The notes beneath the pieces are model-generated. The model was not told the origin of the DNA. It did no database searches and saw only the letters and a list, made by a program, of their open reading frames with translations. From an uncultured Eubacteriales bacterium (GTDB taxonomy: Bacteria > Bacillota > Clostridia > Oscillospirales > UBA644), in assembly GCA_900547165.1 (NCBI GenBank), contig URFZ01000001.1:113974-177973 (forward strand): DNA of 64,000 nucleotides. Reading direction: 5' to 3'. Of this stretch, positions 15,796 through 24,450 are shown in pieces; position 1 is the first letter of the stretch; each line of letters begins with the position of its first letter. The position numbers and the translations under genes are program-made.

Positions 15796-16323
15796 TCAGC
15801 GAAGAACCGTTGCAAGCCTCTTTTCAAGGTCTGCGCGTATTTTATCGTTCGGCTCGAATATAAGCAGCGTTATTCCCTCGGACGGATGCTGCACCACCGC
15901 ATAGCAGGCAAGCGTTCCCATATTGGAAGAAACGTCTATAACCGTATCAAACTGCCTCTGCGCAAGGCGTGCCTTTGCACCGTCGTCGTAATCGCCGTAT
16001 TCGCGAAAATGCTTGTAATTGACGGTTATTATGCGTTTACGGAACGCTTGGCTCATTATCTTGTCAATATCTATCTCGCCGTTCATATATGTGTACTCAT
16101 ACTCTATGTACTTGTAGCGCATATACACTTTCGCGCCGAGGTATATTATAACAAGGCACGCGATACCGCCTAGCATATACGCAAAGGCGTTGCCCGCAAG
16201 CAGACGCACCGAAACCATAACGGCGGTTGCTGCGGCAAGAACAACGACGAGAATCCCGTATTTTTTGAGATTCTCCGCCGCGGTGTTCTTATGTCTGTAA
16301 ATCTGTTCTATCAGAGTATCCAT
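15796..16323 (-). CDS. Small two-TM membrane protein, conserved hypothetical (DUF6106-like)
   Basis: This 175-residue protein has two adjacent transmembrane helices at about 22-43 and 46-66. A Tyr-rich cytoplasmic region (YMRYKYIEYEYTYMNGEIDI) and the motif AFRKRIITV follow, ending in an amphipathic LLIFEPNDKIRADLEKRL. It resembles clostridial DUF6106 proteins from memory. The product of the gene at 24451-24963 has the same layout and a similar ending (VLLFEPSDELFTIISESML), so the two look like distant paralogs. It lies between ireB and nnr. Function unknown. Confidence 0.8.
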   Translation of the reverse strand: MDTLIEQIYRHKNTAAENLKKYGILVVVLAAATAVMVSVRLLAGNAFAYMLGGIACLVIIYLGAKVYMRYKYIEYEYTYMNGEIDIDKIMSQAFRKRIITVNYKHFREYGDYDDGAKARLAQRQFDTVIDVSSNMGTLACYAVVQHPSEGITLLIFEPNDKIRADLEKRLATVLR

Positions 16324-16331
16324 GTCGAGCC

Positions 16332-16598
16332 TCAGTTTTCAAGATATTCCTTAACGAGCGTTTCGAGCAGTTCGTCTCGGTCTATTTTTCTGATAAGAGC
16401 TCTTGCATTCTTGTGATTGGTGATATAACCGGGATCCTCGGACAGAATATATCCGACTATCTGATTCAGAGGGTCATATCCCTTTTCGACAAGAGCGTCG
16501 TAAACGGTCGTCAGGATACGCTTCATCTCGCTGTCTTTGCTGTTTTTGATTGAAAAAACGATGGTATCGCTTCCGATATTGTTTTCTTTTCTGTCCAT
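16332..16598 (-). CDS. ireB: IreB family regulatory phosphoprotein
   Basis: The 88-residue protein matches IreB (UPF0297/YrzL) over its full length, with GYDPLNQIVGYILSEDPGY and NHKNARALIRKIDRDELLE. In Enterococcus, IreB is phosphorylated by the PASTA kinase IreK and reduces cephalosporin resistance. The expected neighbours alaS and ruvX are missing; here it follows pheT after 19 nt. The conserved N-terminal Thr in SDTIVFS is a likely phosphosite by analogy. Confidence 0.95.
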   Translation of the reverse strand: MDRKENNIGSDTIVFSIKNSKDSEMKRILTTVYDALVEKGYDPLNQIVGYILSEDPGYITNHKNARALIRKIDRDELLETLVKEYLEN

Positions 16599-16617
16599 GT
16601 GATCTCCTCCCGAGCGT

Positions 16618-18999
16618 TTATGCTCTCAGGTATATTCCGTCCGCTTCGAGAACGGAAATGATTTTCTTCATCGCGGCGTCAATCTCTTCGTCCCCCAAAG
16701 TATGGTCGGGGCTTCTGAGAACAAGCGCATACGCGATGCTCTTATAACCGTGCGCCACCTGCAAACCGGTATAAACATCGAAAACTTTTATGCTTTCAAG
16801 CAGCGGTCTGCCCGCTTTCTTTATCTTTTCCTCGATGTCGCCGCTGTAAACCTCATTTTTACAAACAAGAGAAAGGTCTCTTGTAACCGCGGGATATTTC
16901 GGAACGGGTTTATACTCGCTGACACCGCCGCGGCAGTCATAAAGACTGTTCATATCAAATTCAAAAGCATAAACTTCCGTGTTTATTCCGTAGTTCTTGG
17001 CAACCGTCGGATGAAGCTGTCCGACAATGCCGAGATATGTGTCGCCGCTGTAAACGCAAGCCGTTCTGCCCGGGTGATACGACGGTGCATCGGTGCAGGG
17101 CTTGAATTTGACTTTATTGATGTGCAGTTGCGAAAGAACCTGCTGAACGGCGCCTTTGACAGTGAAGAAGTCAACGCCCTCGCCGTAAATTCCCGCCGTA
17201 AGAATCTTCTTTTCTTCCGGCAGTTCGGTCTCGCTTTCCGCGGGAATATAAACGGTCGCAAGTTCATAAAGCGCAGCTCTTTCCGCTCTGAACGAATAGT
17301 TCCTTGACGCAACTTCAAGAAGCGACGGAAGCCCCGTTGTTCTCATAACCGAAGTATCCTCGCCGAGCGGGTTCATGATTTTCAGACACTTTCTCAACGC
17401 ATGGTCTGAGGGAAGACATATCTTGTCAAGCGATTTGGGGCTGACAAACGAAAACGTCATTATTTCCGTATATCCGCAGGCACGCATAAGAATGCCCGTT
17501 TTCTTATCGAATTTCTGTCTTTCCGTAAGACCTCCGGTTCTGATTTCCGCACGGAAATCCTTTGCGGGTATCTTGTCATAGCCGTAAATTCTTGCCGCTT
17601 CTTCGGAAAGGTCATATTTGGATTCGATGTCGCTTCTGAACGACGGAACCGTAACCGTGTTGCCCTCGACCGTCATGCCGAGCGCCGTGAACACACGCTT
17701 CATTTCCGCATCGCTCATGTCAATGTCAACATAATGATTTATCCAGTCAACGTCAAGTTCTATCTTTTTCAGCGTCTTATCGGAATTGTCAACATCTATG
17801 TAGTTTTTGGATACTTTGCCCGCGCCGAGCATCTCAACGAGTTCGCAGGCTCTGTCAAGCGCTTCAACGGTCATCTGCGGGTCAAGTCTCTTTTCGAACA
17901 GTGCGGAAGCGTCCGTTCTCATGCCAAGCCCCTTTGCGCCCTTTCGAACAGTCGGTCCGTCAAAGTTTGCCGATTCGAACACTATCATTTCGGTTGTATC
18001 TTTTATTTCGCTGTTTTCGCCGCCCATGATCCCGGCAACGGCAACGGCTCTTTCCGCGTCCGCAATAACGAGCATATCGGAAGCAAGGGTTCTTTCCTGT
18101 CCGTCAAGCGTAACGGTCTTTTCGCCTTCTTTTGCTCTTCTGACGTTTATCTTTCCGCCTTTAAGGCAAGAATAATCAAAAGCGTGCATAGGCTGACCGT
18201 ATTCAAGCATAACATAGTTTGTTATGTCAACGATGTTGTTTATGGAACGGATGCCGCAGGAACGAAGTCTCTCAACCATCCATTTCGGAGACGGAGCTAT
18301 CTTGATGTCGGTCACGACTCTTGCGCTGTAACGCGGGCAGAGTTCGGGGTCTTCCACCGTAACAGTCAGATAATCGTTCACATCAACGCCTTCTCCTTTT
18401 ACGGACGGGGTCTCGACGATGTACGGTTTGTCAAACGTAACGGCTGCTTCTCTTGCAATGCCTCTTATTGAAAGGCAATCGGGTCTGTTTGTTGCGATGT
18501 CCGCGATAAAAACGGTATCGTCAAGTCCGAGCGCCGAGCAGATATCCTCGCCTATCGGCGTGTCGTCTTTAAGAATAAGTATTCCGTCTTCTATCGCGCC
18601 GTCATAATCGGCAACAGTCAGACCGAGTTCCGCAACGGAGCAGAACATACCGTCCGACAAAACGCCGCGCAGTTTGCCTTTTTTGATATTTATGCCGCCG
18701 AAAAGAGTCGAACCGTCAAGAGCAACGGGAACGACCGCGCCCGCAAACACGTTGGTTGCGGCGGTAACTATTTGAATGGGCTCTCCCCTGCCGATGTCCA
18801 CTTGGCAAACAACAAGTTTATCAGCATTCTCGTGTTTTTGAATATCAAGTATTTTTCCGACAACGCAGTTTTTAATGATATCGGAAGACTTTTCGTAGCC
18901 CGTGACCTCCGTGCCGGTCATGCACATTTCGTGAACGAAAGTTTTTTCATCCACATCGACCGGAGTATACTGTCTGAGCCATTTATATGAAACGTTCAT
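16618..18999 (-). CDS. pheT: Phenylalanine-tRNA ligase beta subunit
   Basis: The 793-residue protein has the full bacterial PheT architecture: an N-terminal tRNA-binding domain (EMAP/OB fold, about 40-150, CVVGKILDIQKHENADKL), B3/B4 editing domain (about 210-390), B5 (about 400-470), class II core-like domain, and C-terminal anticodon-binding FDX-ACB domain (YPAVTRDLSLVCKNEVYSG near 705). It partners with PheS as an (alpha-beta)2 enzyme. It begins 20 nt after pheS. Confidence 0.97.
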   Translation of the reverse strand: MNVSYKWLRQYTPVDVDEKTFVHEMCMTGTEVTGYEKSSDIIKNCVVGKILDIQKHENADKLVVCQVDIGRGEPIQIVTAATNVFAGAVVPVALDGSTLFGGINIKKGKLRGVLSDGMFCSVAELGLTVADYDGAIEDGILILKDDTPIGEDICSALGLDDTVFIADIATNRPDCLSIRGIAREAAVTFDKPYIVETPSVKGEGVDVNDYLTVTVEDPELCPRYSARVVTDIKIAPSPKWMVERLRSCGIRSINNIVDITNYVMLEYGQPMHAFDYSCLKGGKINVRRAKEGEKTVTLDGQERTLASDMLVIADAERAVAVAGIMGGENSEIKDTTEMIVFESANFDGPTVRKGAKGLGMRTDASALFEKRLDPQMTVEALDRACELVEMLGAGKVSKNYIDVDNSDKTLKKIELDVDWINHYVDIDMSDAEMKRVFTALGMTVEGNTVTVPSFRSDIESKYDLSEEAARIYGYDKIPAKDFRAEIRTGGLTERQKFDKKTGILMRACGYTEIMTFSFVSPKSLDKICLPSDHALRKCLKIMNPLGEDTSVMRTTGLPSLLEVASRNYSFRAERAALYELATVYIPAESETELPEEKKILTAGIYGEGVDFFTVKGAVQQVLSQLHINKVKFKPCTDAPSYHPGRTACVYSGDTYLGIVGQLHPTVAKNYGINTEVYAFEFDMNSLYDCRGGVSEYKPVPKYPAVTRDLSLVCKNEVYSGDIEEKIKKAGRPLLESIKVFDVYTGLQVAHGYKSIAYALVLRSPDHTLGDEEIDAAMKKIISVLEADGIYLRA

Positions 19000-19019
19000 T
19001 TTCGTTTAACTCCTCTTTA

Positions 19020-20045
19020 TCAGAAATTGTTCAGAAAGCGCAGGTCGTTATCAAAGAACATACGGATATCGTCTATCTTGTAACGGAGCATAACAAGTCT
19101 TTCAAGCCCCATTCCGAATGCAAAGCCGCTGTATTTTGTCGTATCTATGCCGCAGCCTTCAAGGACTTTCGGATTGACCATGCCCGCACCGCCTATTTCT
19201 ATCCAGCCTTCGCCTTTGCAAAACTTGCAGCCCTTGCCTCCGCAGCGGAAGCAGGAAACGCAGATCTCCGCCGAGGGTTCGGTGAACGGAAAGAAATCGG
19301 GACGAATTCTTGTTTTAACATCATCGCCGAAGAGTTTGTGAACGATGGTTTCGAGAGAGCCTTTCAAGTGAGCCATTGTGATGTTTTCGTCAACAACAAG
19401 TCCCTCTATCTGATGAAACATCGGCGAATGCGTCGCGTCTATCTCGTCTATTCTGTAAACTCTGCCGGGAGAAACTATTCTGATGGGAGGCTGCTGCTTT
19501 TCCATCGTTCTGACCTGAACGGACGAAGTCTGCGTTCTGAGCAAAACTTCGGGGTTGAAATAGAACGTGTCCTGTGTATCTCTTGCGGGGTGGTATTTGG
19601 GAATGTTGAGTTTTTCGAAATTGTATCTGTCAAACTCGACTTCCGGACCGCTGACAACGGAAAAGCCCATGGAAACGAATGCGTCCTCAAACTCTTCGAG
19701 AACCATATTCAACGGGTGCTGTTTGCCCACGGAAATTTCTTTGCCCGCAAGCGTAACGTCAACCCTTTCTTCTTCAAGTTTCTTTTTCAGTTCGGCTTCG
19801 CGGAGCTGTTCCTTTTTCTCCTTTATCGCTTCTTCGATGTGGGAGCGAACTTCGTTTGCTATCTGTCCGATAACGGGTCTTTCCTCTTTGGAGAGTTTTC
19901 CCATCTCGGAAAGGAGCGCCGTAACTTCGCCTTTTTTGCCGAGGAATTTGACACGGAAAGATTCAAGTTCGTCCGATGTTTCGGACTTTCCGATATTTTC
20001 TTCCGCATCGCTGCGCACTTTCATAAGTCTTTCTTTCAAACTCAT
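19020..20045 (-). CDS. pheS: Phenylalanine-tRNA ligase alpha subunit
   Basis: The 341-residue protein has an N-terminal coiled coil and a class II aminoacyl-tRNA synthetase core. HPLNMVLEEFEDAFVSMGF and DTFYFNPEVLLRTQTS (motif 2 region) are visible, and FAFGMGLERLVMLRYKIDD is motif 3. A CxRCGGKGCKFCKGEGW segment (about 255-270) is a cysteine cluster seen in many PheS. The ATG at 20045 is chosen because the protein then begins at the usual place; an ATG at 20105 would add a non-conserved Asp/Cys-rich stretch. No T-box leader is present upstream, unusual but not unknown for pheST of Bacillota. Confidence 0.95.
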   Translation of the reverse strand: MSLKERLMKVRSDAEENIGKSETSDELESFRVKFLGKKGEVTALLSEMGKLSKEERPVIGQIANEVRSHIEEAIKEKKEQLREAELKKKLEEERVDVTLAGKEISVGKQHPLNMVLEEFEDAFVSMGFSVVSGPEVEFDRYNFEKLNIPKYHPARDTQDTFYFNPEVLLRTQTSSVQVRTMEKQQPPIRIVSPGRVYRIDEIDATHSPMFHQIEGLVVDENITMAHLKGSLETIVHKLFGDDVKTRIRPDFFPFTEPSAEICVSCFRCGGKGCKFCKGEGWIEIGGAGMVNPKVLEGCGIDTTKYSGFAFGMGLERLVMLRYKIDDIRMFFDNDLRFLNNF

Positions 20046-20113
20046 CTTATCACCGTCTTTTTCATTGCCGTCGCACGCGCACGCCGCGTCGGCGTATATA
20101 ATCATAATTACAT

Positions 20114-20119
20114 ATTATA
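20114..20119 (-). promoter_or_regulatory. Probable -10 box of the pheST operon
   Basis: TATAAT on the minus strand in a very AT-rich stretch, about 70 nt before the pheS start. No good -35 lies at the normal spacing; TTGAAA is 20 nt away. Confidence 0.35.
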
Positions 20120-20245
20120 TTAACACACAAGCAACGGTTTTTCAATAGGTTTCAAAAAATGTTCAATCATCTGCTGTTTTTTTGAATAATCAAAGCCGCT
20201 CAACTCAAAATATTCCCGAAAAAACTTTTTTGGAGGAAAACGGAT

Positions 20246-22417
20246 TTGAAAGCCATTATTCTTGCGGGCGGTATGGGGTCAAGACTTATGCCCGTTACCG
20301 CAAAAATTCCGAAGCCGCTTGCGCCCGTTGCGGGCAAGCCGTGTATTTTTCACACATTCGATCTTCTCAAAAAGAACGGGATAACGGAGGTCATCGCAAC
20401 CGTGCGGCACGGCAGCGCACAGATAAGAAACGCCTGTGCGGACAGAAACGTTGTTTTCATCGAAGAAAAAGAACCGCTCGGAACGGCGGGCGGCGTAAAA
20501 GCGTGCGAGGGACTTGTTGACGGAGATTTTCTCGTAATAAGCGGAGACGCGATAACTGACATCGACCTCGGAGCGGCGGTCGCTTTCCACAAGGGACACG
20601 GCGGTGCGGCGACGGTCGTTCTGAGCGAAGTCAAATCGCCTTTCGAATACGGTGTCTGTCTGACGGACGATGACGGGAAAATAACCGACCTTGTTGAAAA
20701 ACCCGGTTGGGAACGGGCTTATTCGGGCACTGTCAACACGGGGATATACGTCTTTTCGCGCGAAGTTTTCGATTTTATCGAATACGGCAAAGAGCAGGAT
20801 TTTGCCAAAGACGTTTTTCCGCGCATGATTGCCGACGGAAAGAACATTTACGGCTATCGGGCGGCGGGATATTGGTGCGATATAGGCTCGACGGGCTCTT
20901 ACCTTTCATGCAACGCAGACGCACTGGCGGGCAAAGTGGGGCTTGAACCCTCCGAAAACAACAAGGTAACGGGCGCTATTGTGCACGAGCCGTGCCTGAT
21001 AGGCAAAAACGTGAGCGCCGCGGGGGCTGTAATAGGACCTTTTTCCGTGATAAGCGACGGCTGTCGGTTGCAGAGGGGCTGCCGCGTTGAAAGAAGCATA
21101 CTGCTCGCGGGTGCAAGCGTCGGCGAAAACAGCGTTATACGAAATTCCGTTATCTGTGAAAACGCAAAAATACGGGAGGGCGTCAGCGTTTGCGACGGTG
21201 CGGCGATCGGCGACGGCTGCACGGTTGGAAGCGGCTGCGTGATAGGCGCGGAAGTCAAGATAGCGCCCGACAATGTAATCCCAAAAAATACGGTTCTGAC
21301 AACGAATGTTTCGGGCGAATACAGACCGTACAAACTCGAAAAAAGCGTGGCTGACCCGATAGGCGACATAACGTCGTTCGCGCGTCTCGGCGCGGCGTTC
21401 GGCTGTCTTTTCAGAGGCAATGCGGCAGTAGGATACGAAGACGCGGCGTGTGCGGCGCAACTGCACGCTATAATCAGCGGAATACTCTCTTCGGGCGACA
21501 ACGTGCTCAATCTCGGCTGCTGTCAGCGCACACAGTTCAGATACACGGTCAGGGCGTATTCTCTTTGCGGCGGAATATATGCGGCGGCGGACAAAATATA
21601 TCTTTATGCCGCGGACGGGCTTCCGCTCTCGACCGCAGACGGAAAAGCGTTGAGAAAAGTTTTTGACGGTAACGAATTTTTCTGCGAAAAAAGCGGAAAT
21701 TACCGTATGCTGAAAAACTACGGCGAACCTTACGTCAAAAAACTCCGCAGGAGCGTTATCGCGATGAAACCGCTGAATGCGCACATCTACGGCGACGATA
21801 TTCTTTCGGAAGTCGTCCCCGCAAGAGCCGACGACAGCGCGGAGAAAATATATGTCGGCGATACGCTCGGCGTTGACGAATATCCGGACAGGCTCGTCAA
21901 ATGCTGTGTTGCCGTGGCGTTCGGCAAGACGTTCGGAAAAGTCGCCGTTCCCTATTCATACCCCGCAATGATAGAACGTCTCGGTGAAAGCGGCGGATTT
22001 GAAGTTAAAAGGCTGACGCTCGACTCGCCCGAACGCGACGAACTCTATGATATAACCGACCCGAATATATGTGCGTGCGTGCTTTGCGGATACCTTTCCA
22101 GAAGCAGAAAAACGTTTGCAAAACTTGCGGCATCCGTTCCGTCTTTCGACGTTTTCAGCCGAGACGTGGACTGCGACGGGGACAAGTTCGAGATAATGCG
22201 CAAACTTTCCGAAAGCAAGGGCGAAAAAGAACTTATCGAGGGAATACGTTTCATAGACCGAGAAAAGGGCTGGAACGTGCGCGTCGTTCCGAAAAACGAC
22301 CTGAAAGGATTCCGAGTGGTGGCGGAAGCCGCAAGCAGCGAAACGGCAGAAGAAATATGTGACTTTTATTTGAAGAAAATACGAAGTGACAAAAATAGCG
22401 TTGACAAGAGCGAATAA
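20246..22417 (+). CDS. Sugar-1-phosphate nucleotidyltransferase fused to a degenerate phosphomannomutase-like domain
   Basis: The 723-residue protein has three parts. Residues 1-230 are an NTP_transferase with LAGGMGSRLMPVTAKIPKPL and EKEPLGTAGGV. Residues about 245-350 are left-handed beta-helix hexapeptide repeats. From about 370 comes an alpha-D-phosphohexomutase-like region. The mutase active-site segment, normally TASHNP, is replaced at about 442-460 by GGIYAAADKIYLYAADG, so the phosphoserine is absent. Proteins of this type are annotated mannose-1-phosphate guanylyltransferase; the sugar is not certain. The start is TTG with GGAGG 9 nt upstream. It probably supplies activated sugar for surface polysaccharide, though no glycan cluster surrounds it. 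Confidence 0.85.
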   Translation: MKAIILAGGMGSRLMPVTAKIPKPLAPVAGKPCIFHTFDLLKKNGITEVIATVRHGSAQIRNACADRNVVFIEEKEPLGTAGGVKACEGLVDGDFLVISGDAITDIDLGAAVAFHKGHGGAATVVLSEVKSPFEYGVCLTDDDGKITDLVEKPGWERAYSGTVNTGIYVFSREVFDFIEYGKEQDFAKDVFPRMIADGKNIYGYRAAGYWCDIGSTGSYLSCNADALAGKVGLEPSENNKVTGAIVHEPCLIGKNVSAAGAVIGPFSVISDGCRLQRGCRVERSILLAGASVGENSVIRNSVICENAKIREGVSVCDGAAIGDGCTVGSGCVIGAEVKIAPDNVIPKNTVLTTNVSGEYRPYKLEKSVADPIGDITSFARLGAAFGCLFRGNAAVGYEDAACAAQLHAIISGILSSGDNVLNLGCCQRTQFRYTVRAYSLCGGIYAAADKIYLYAADGLPLSTADGKALRKVFDGNEFFCEKSGNYRMLKNYGEPYVKKLRRSVIAMKPLNAHIYGDDILSEVVPARADDSAEKIYVGDTLGVDEYPDRLVKCCVAVAFGKTFGKVAVPYSYPAMIERLGESGGFEVKRLTLDSPERDELYDITDPNICACVLCGYLSRSRKTFAKLAASVPSFDVFSRDVDCDGDKFEIMRKLSESKGEKELIEGIRFIDREKGWNVRVVPKNDLKGFRVVAEAASSETAEEICDFYLKKIRSDKNSVDKSE

Positions 22418-22429
22418 ATTGCGTATAAT
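22401..22429 (+). promoter_or_regulatory. Perfect consensus sigma-A promoter for RNase J
   Basis: TTGACA (22401-22406), a 17-nt spacer and TATAAT (22424-22429). The -35 lies inside the last codons of the preceding gene, and transcription would start near 22436. Confidence 0.85.
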
Positions 22430-22776
22430 TATAACAAGATATATATTGGAGAATGTGTCCGACGAGGAATACAAATTCCGAAAAGACATATTTTCGTGTT
22501 GACTTTTTCCCTGCATATAACTTTTGAGCGGGTCACGGACGGGACGGAGAGTGCGTCCATGTCCGTTCCGCACAGGAACGGACTGTCTGTTCGTTTTAAG
22601 CGAAAAGACTGTCAGACAATGAAAAAAGAGCCGAAAAACATCGGGGTTTTCGGCTCCGCTTTCGCTGTACGCGAGCACAATGCTCGGGCTGTAAGACGGC
22701 ACAACCTTTATTATATCTTTGAACTTTACCGATGATACATACACATCTGATGTTTTTTTACAAGGAGGAAATTTAT
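22430..22776 (+). other. Long structured 5' leader of RNase J mRNA
   Basis: About 340 nt separate the consensus promoter from the RNase J start, without any supported ORF. Hairpins visible by eye: an 8-bp stem (22452-22459 with 22485-22492) enclosing a 6x5 internal loop and a 5-bp stem with ACAA loop; a perfect 9-bp stem, GTCCGTTCC with GGAACGGAC (22561-22583); TGTCTG with CAGACA (22584-22618); a 10-bp stem, GAGCCGAAAA with TTTTCGGCTC (22628-22656); and CGAGC with GCTCG (22672-22686). ACGGAC at 22535-22540 can compete for the same GTCCGT. I recognise no known riboswitch core. Confidence 0.65.
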
Positions 22777-24447
22777 TTGAAAAGAATCGACAAAGTAAGA
22801 ATAATCCCGCTCGGCGGGCTTAACGAAATAGGCAAAAACCTGACACTTATAGAATGCGGCAAGGATATAATCGCCATTGACTGCGGTATTGCGTTCCCGG
22901 ACGAAGATCTGCCCGGCGTGGACTACGTTATTCCCGATTTGCAGTACATTGTCAAAAACGCGGACCGTTTCCGCGCCGTATTTCTTACACACGGACACGA
23001 AGACCACATCGGTGCCATCCCATATCTGCTCCGACAGATAAACGTTCCCATATACGGCACGCGTCTCACGCTCGGAATAGTTGAGAACAAACTCCGTGAG
23101 TTCCGTCTTGACAAGACCGCGCAACTCATAGAGGTAAAACCGGGACAGACCGTTCCGATGGACACCATGTCCATAGAGTACATTCACGTCAACCACTCCA
23201 TAGCGGACTCTGCCGCGATAGCGATACACACGCCGTGCGGCACGCTGTTGCACACGGGAGACTTCAAGATAGACGTTACTCCGATACAGGGCGAAATGAT
23301 AGACCTTGCGCGTTTCGGCGAACTCGGAAATGCAGGCGTCCTTGCAATGATGTGCGAATCGACCAATATCGAAAGACCCGGCTTTGCGAGCAGCGAGAGA
23401 AAGGTCGGCGAGAGTTTTTCGACGATATTCAGAGGTGCGACAAACAAGAGAATAATCGTTGCGACCTTTGCCTCAAACGTTGACAGAGTTCAGCAGATAA
23501 TCAATGCGGCGATAGCGTTCGGCAGAAAAGTCGCCGTCAGCGGCAGAAGCATGGTAACGGTGCTTGAAGTTGCACGTCAACTCGGATATATGCAAGTGCC
23601 CGACGGAGTAATCATCGACATCGACCAGATAAACAGATACAACCCCGAAGAACTCGTTATCGTAACGACGGGCAGCCAGGGCGAACCGATGTCCGCACTT
23701 TACAGAATGGCATATTCCGACCATAAAAAGGTTGAGATAGGACCGCAGGATCTCGTTGTTCTGTCCTCTTCCGCCATTCCCGGCAACGAAAAACTCATAA
23801 ACAGAGTCATCAACGAACTTTACCGTTCGGGCGCAGACGTCGTATACGAATCCTATGCGGGCGTTCACGTTTCGGGACACGCTTGTCAGGAAGAAACAAA
23901 ACTTCTTATAGGACTTGTAAAACCGAAGTTCTTCATTCCCATACACGGTGAGTTCAGACACTTGAAAAAAAATGCGATAGTTGCAAACTCCATGGGCGTT
24001 GCAAAGGAAAACATCGTTGTCGCGAACATAGGAAACATAATCGAGATAAGCCGCGAAAAAATTGAGATAGTCGGAACGGTTCCCGCCGGCAGAACGCTTG
24101 TTGACGGGCTCGGCGTAGGCGATGTGGGAAGCATCGTACTCCGCGACAGAAAACACCTTTCGCAGGACGGTCTTGTTGTCGTTGTCGCCGTTGTCGATGC
24201 CGAAAACAGGGAGATAGTTTCGTCGCCCGAAGTCGTTTCAAGGGGCTTCGTTTATATCAAGGAAAACACGGATCTGCTCGACAACGTAAGAAAACTTACC
24301 GAAACCATTCTTTGGCAGGCGGCGGACGAGAAAAACGAAGAGTGGCTCTACAACGCAAAGACGAAACTCAAAGACGATCTCGGAAAATACATTTTCGAGC
24401 AAACGAAGAGAAGACCGATGATACTGACGGTCATCAAGGAAATATAA
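22777..24447 (+). CDS. rnj: Ribonuclease J
   Basis: The 556-residue metallo-beta-lactamase/beta-CASP nuclease has the zinc motif HGHEDHIGA, the later HTGDFKID, the beta-CASP blocks CESTNIERPG and SGRSMVTVLE, and HVSGHACQEE, followed by the C-terminal HGEFRHLKKNA. RNase J is the 5'-3' exonuclease and endonuclease at the centre of Gram-positive mRNA decay and rRNA maturation. The start is TTG with GGAGG 8 nt before; a longer frame from 22732 is not supported, as it would include the ribosome site. The long leader suggests post-transcriptional control. Confidence 0.95.
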   Translation: MKRIDKVRIIPLGGLNEIGKNLTLIECGKDIIAIDCGIAFPDEDLPGVDYVIPDLQYIVKNADRFRAVFLTHGHEDHIGAIPYLLRQINVPIYGTRLTLGIVENKLREFRLDKTAQLIEVKPGQTVPMDTMSIEYIHVNHSIADSAAIAIHTPCGTLLHTGDFKIDVTPIQGEMIDLARFGELGNAGVLAMMCESTNIERPGFASSERKVGESFSTIFRGATNKRIIVATFASNVDRVQQIINAAIAFGRKVAVSGRSMVTVLEVARQLGYMQVPDGVIIDIDQINRYNPEELVIVTTGSQGEPMSALYRMAYSDHKKVEIGPQDLVVLSSSAIPGNEKLINRVINELYRSGADVVYESYAGVHVSGHACQEETKLLIGLVKPKFFIPIHGEFRHLKKNAIVANSMGVAKENIVVANIGNIIEISREKIEIVGTVPAGRTLVDGLGVGDVGSIVLRDRKHLSQDGLVVVVAVVDAENREIVSSPEVVSRGFVYIKENTDLLDNVRKLTETILWQAADEKNEEWLYNAKTKLKDDLGKYIFEQTKRRPMILTVIKEI

Positions 24448-24450
24448 AAA

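Noticed and set aside
20046..20245. T-box riboswitch ahead of pheST
   Set aside because: The space is short and lacks the T-box sequence and specifier stem; only an AT-rich -10 box is visible.
22452..22492. Kink-turn or known riboswitch (guanidine, c-di-GMP, ydaO) in the RNase J leader
   Set aside because: Tandem G-A pairs are possible in the internal loop, but the bulge length does not fit a standard K-turn and none of the known riboswitch cores was found. Kept only as a general structured leader.
21956..22744. Minus-strand open frame of about 262 codons across the RNase J leader
   Set aside because: It overlaps the end of the plus-strand fusion gene and the structured leader; no ribosome site and no recognisable domain.
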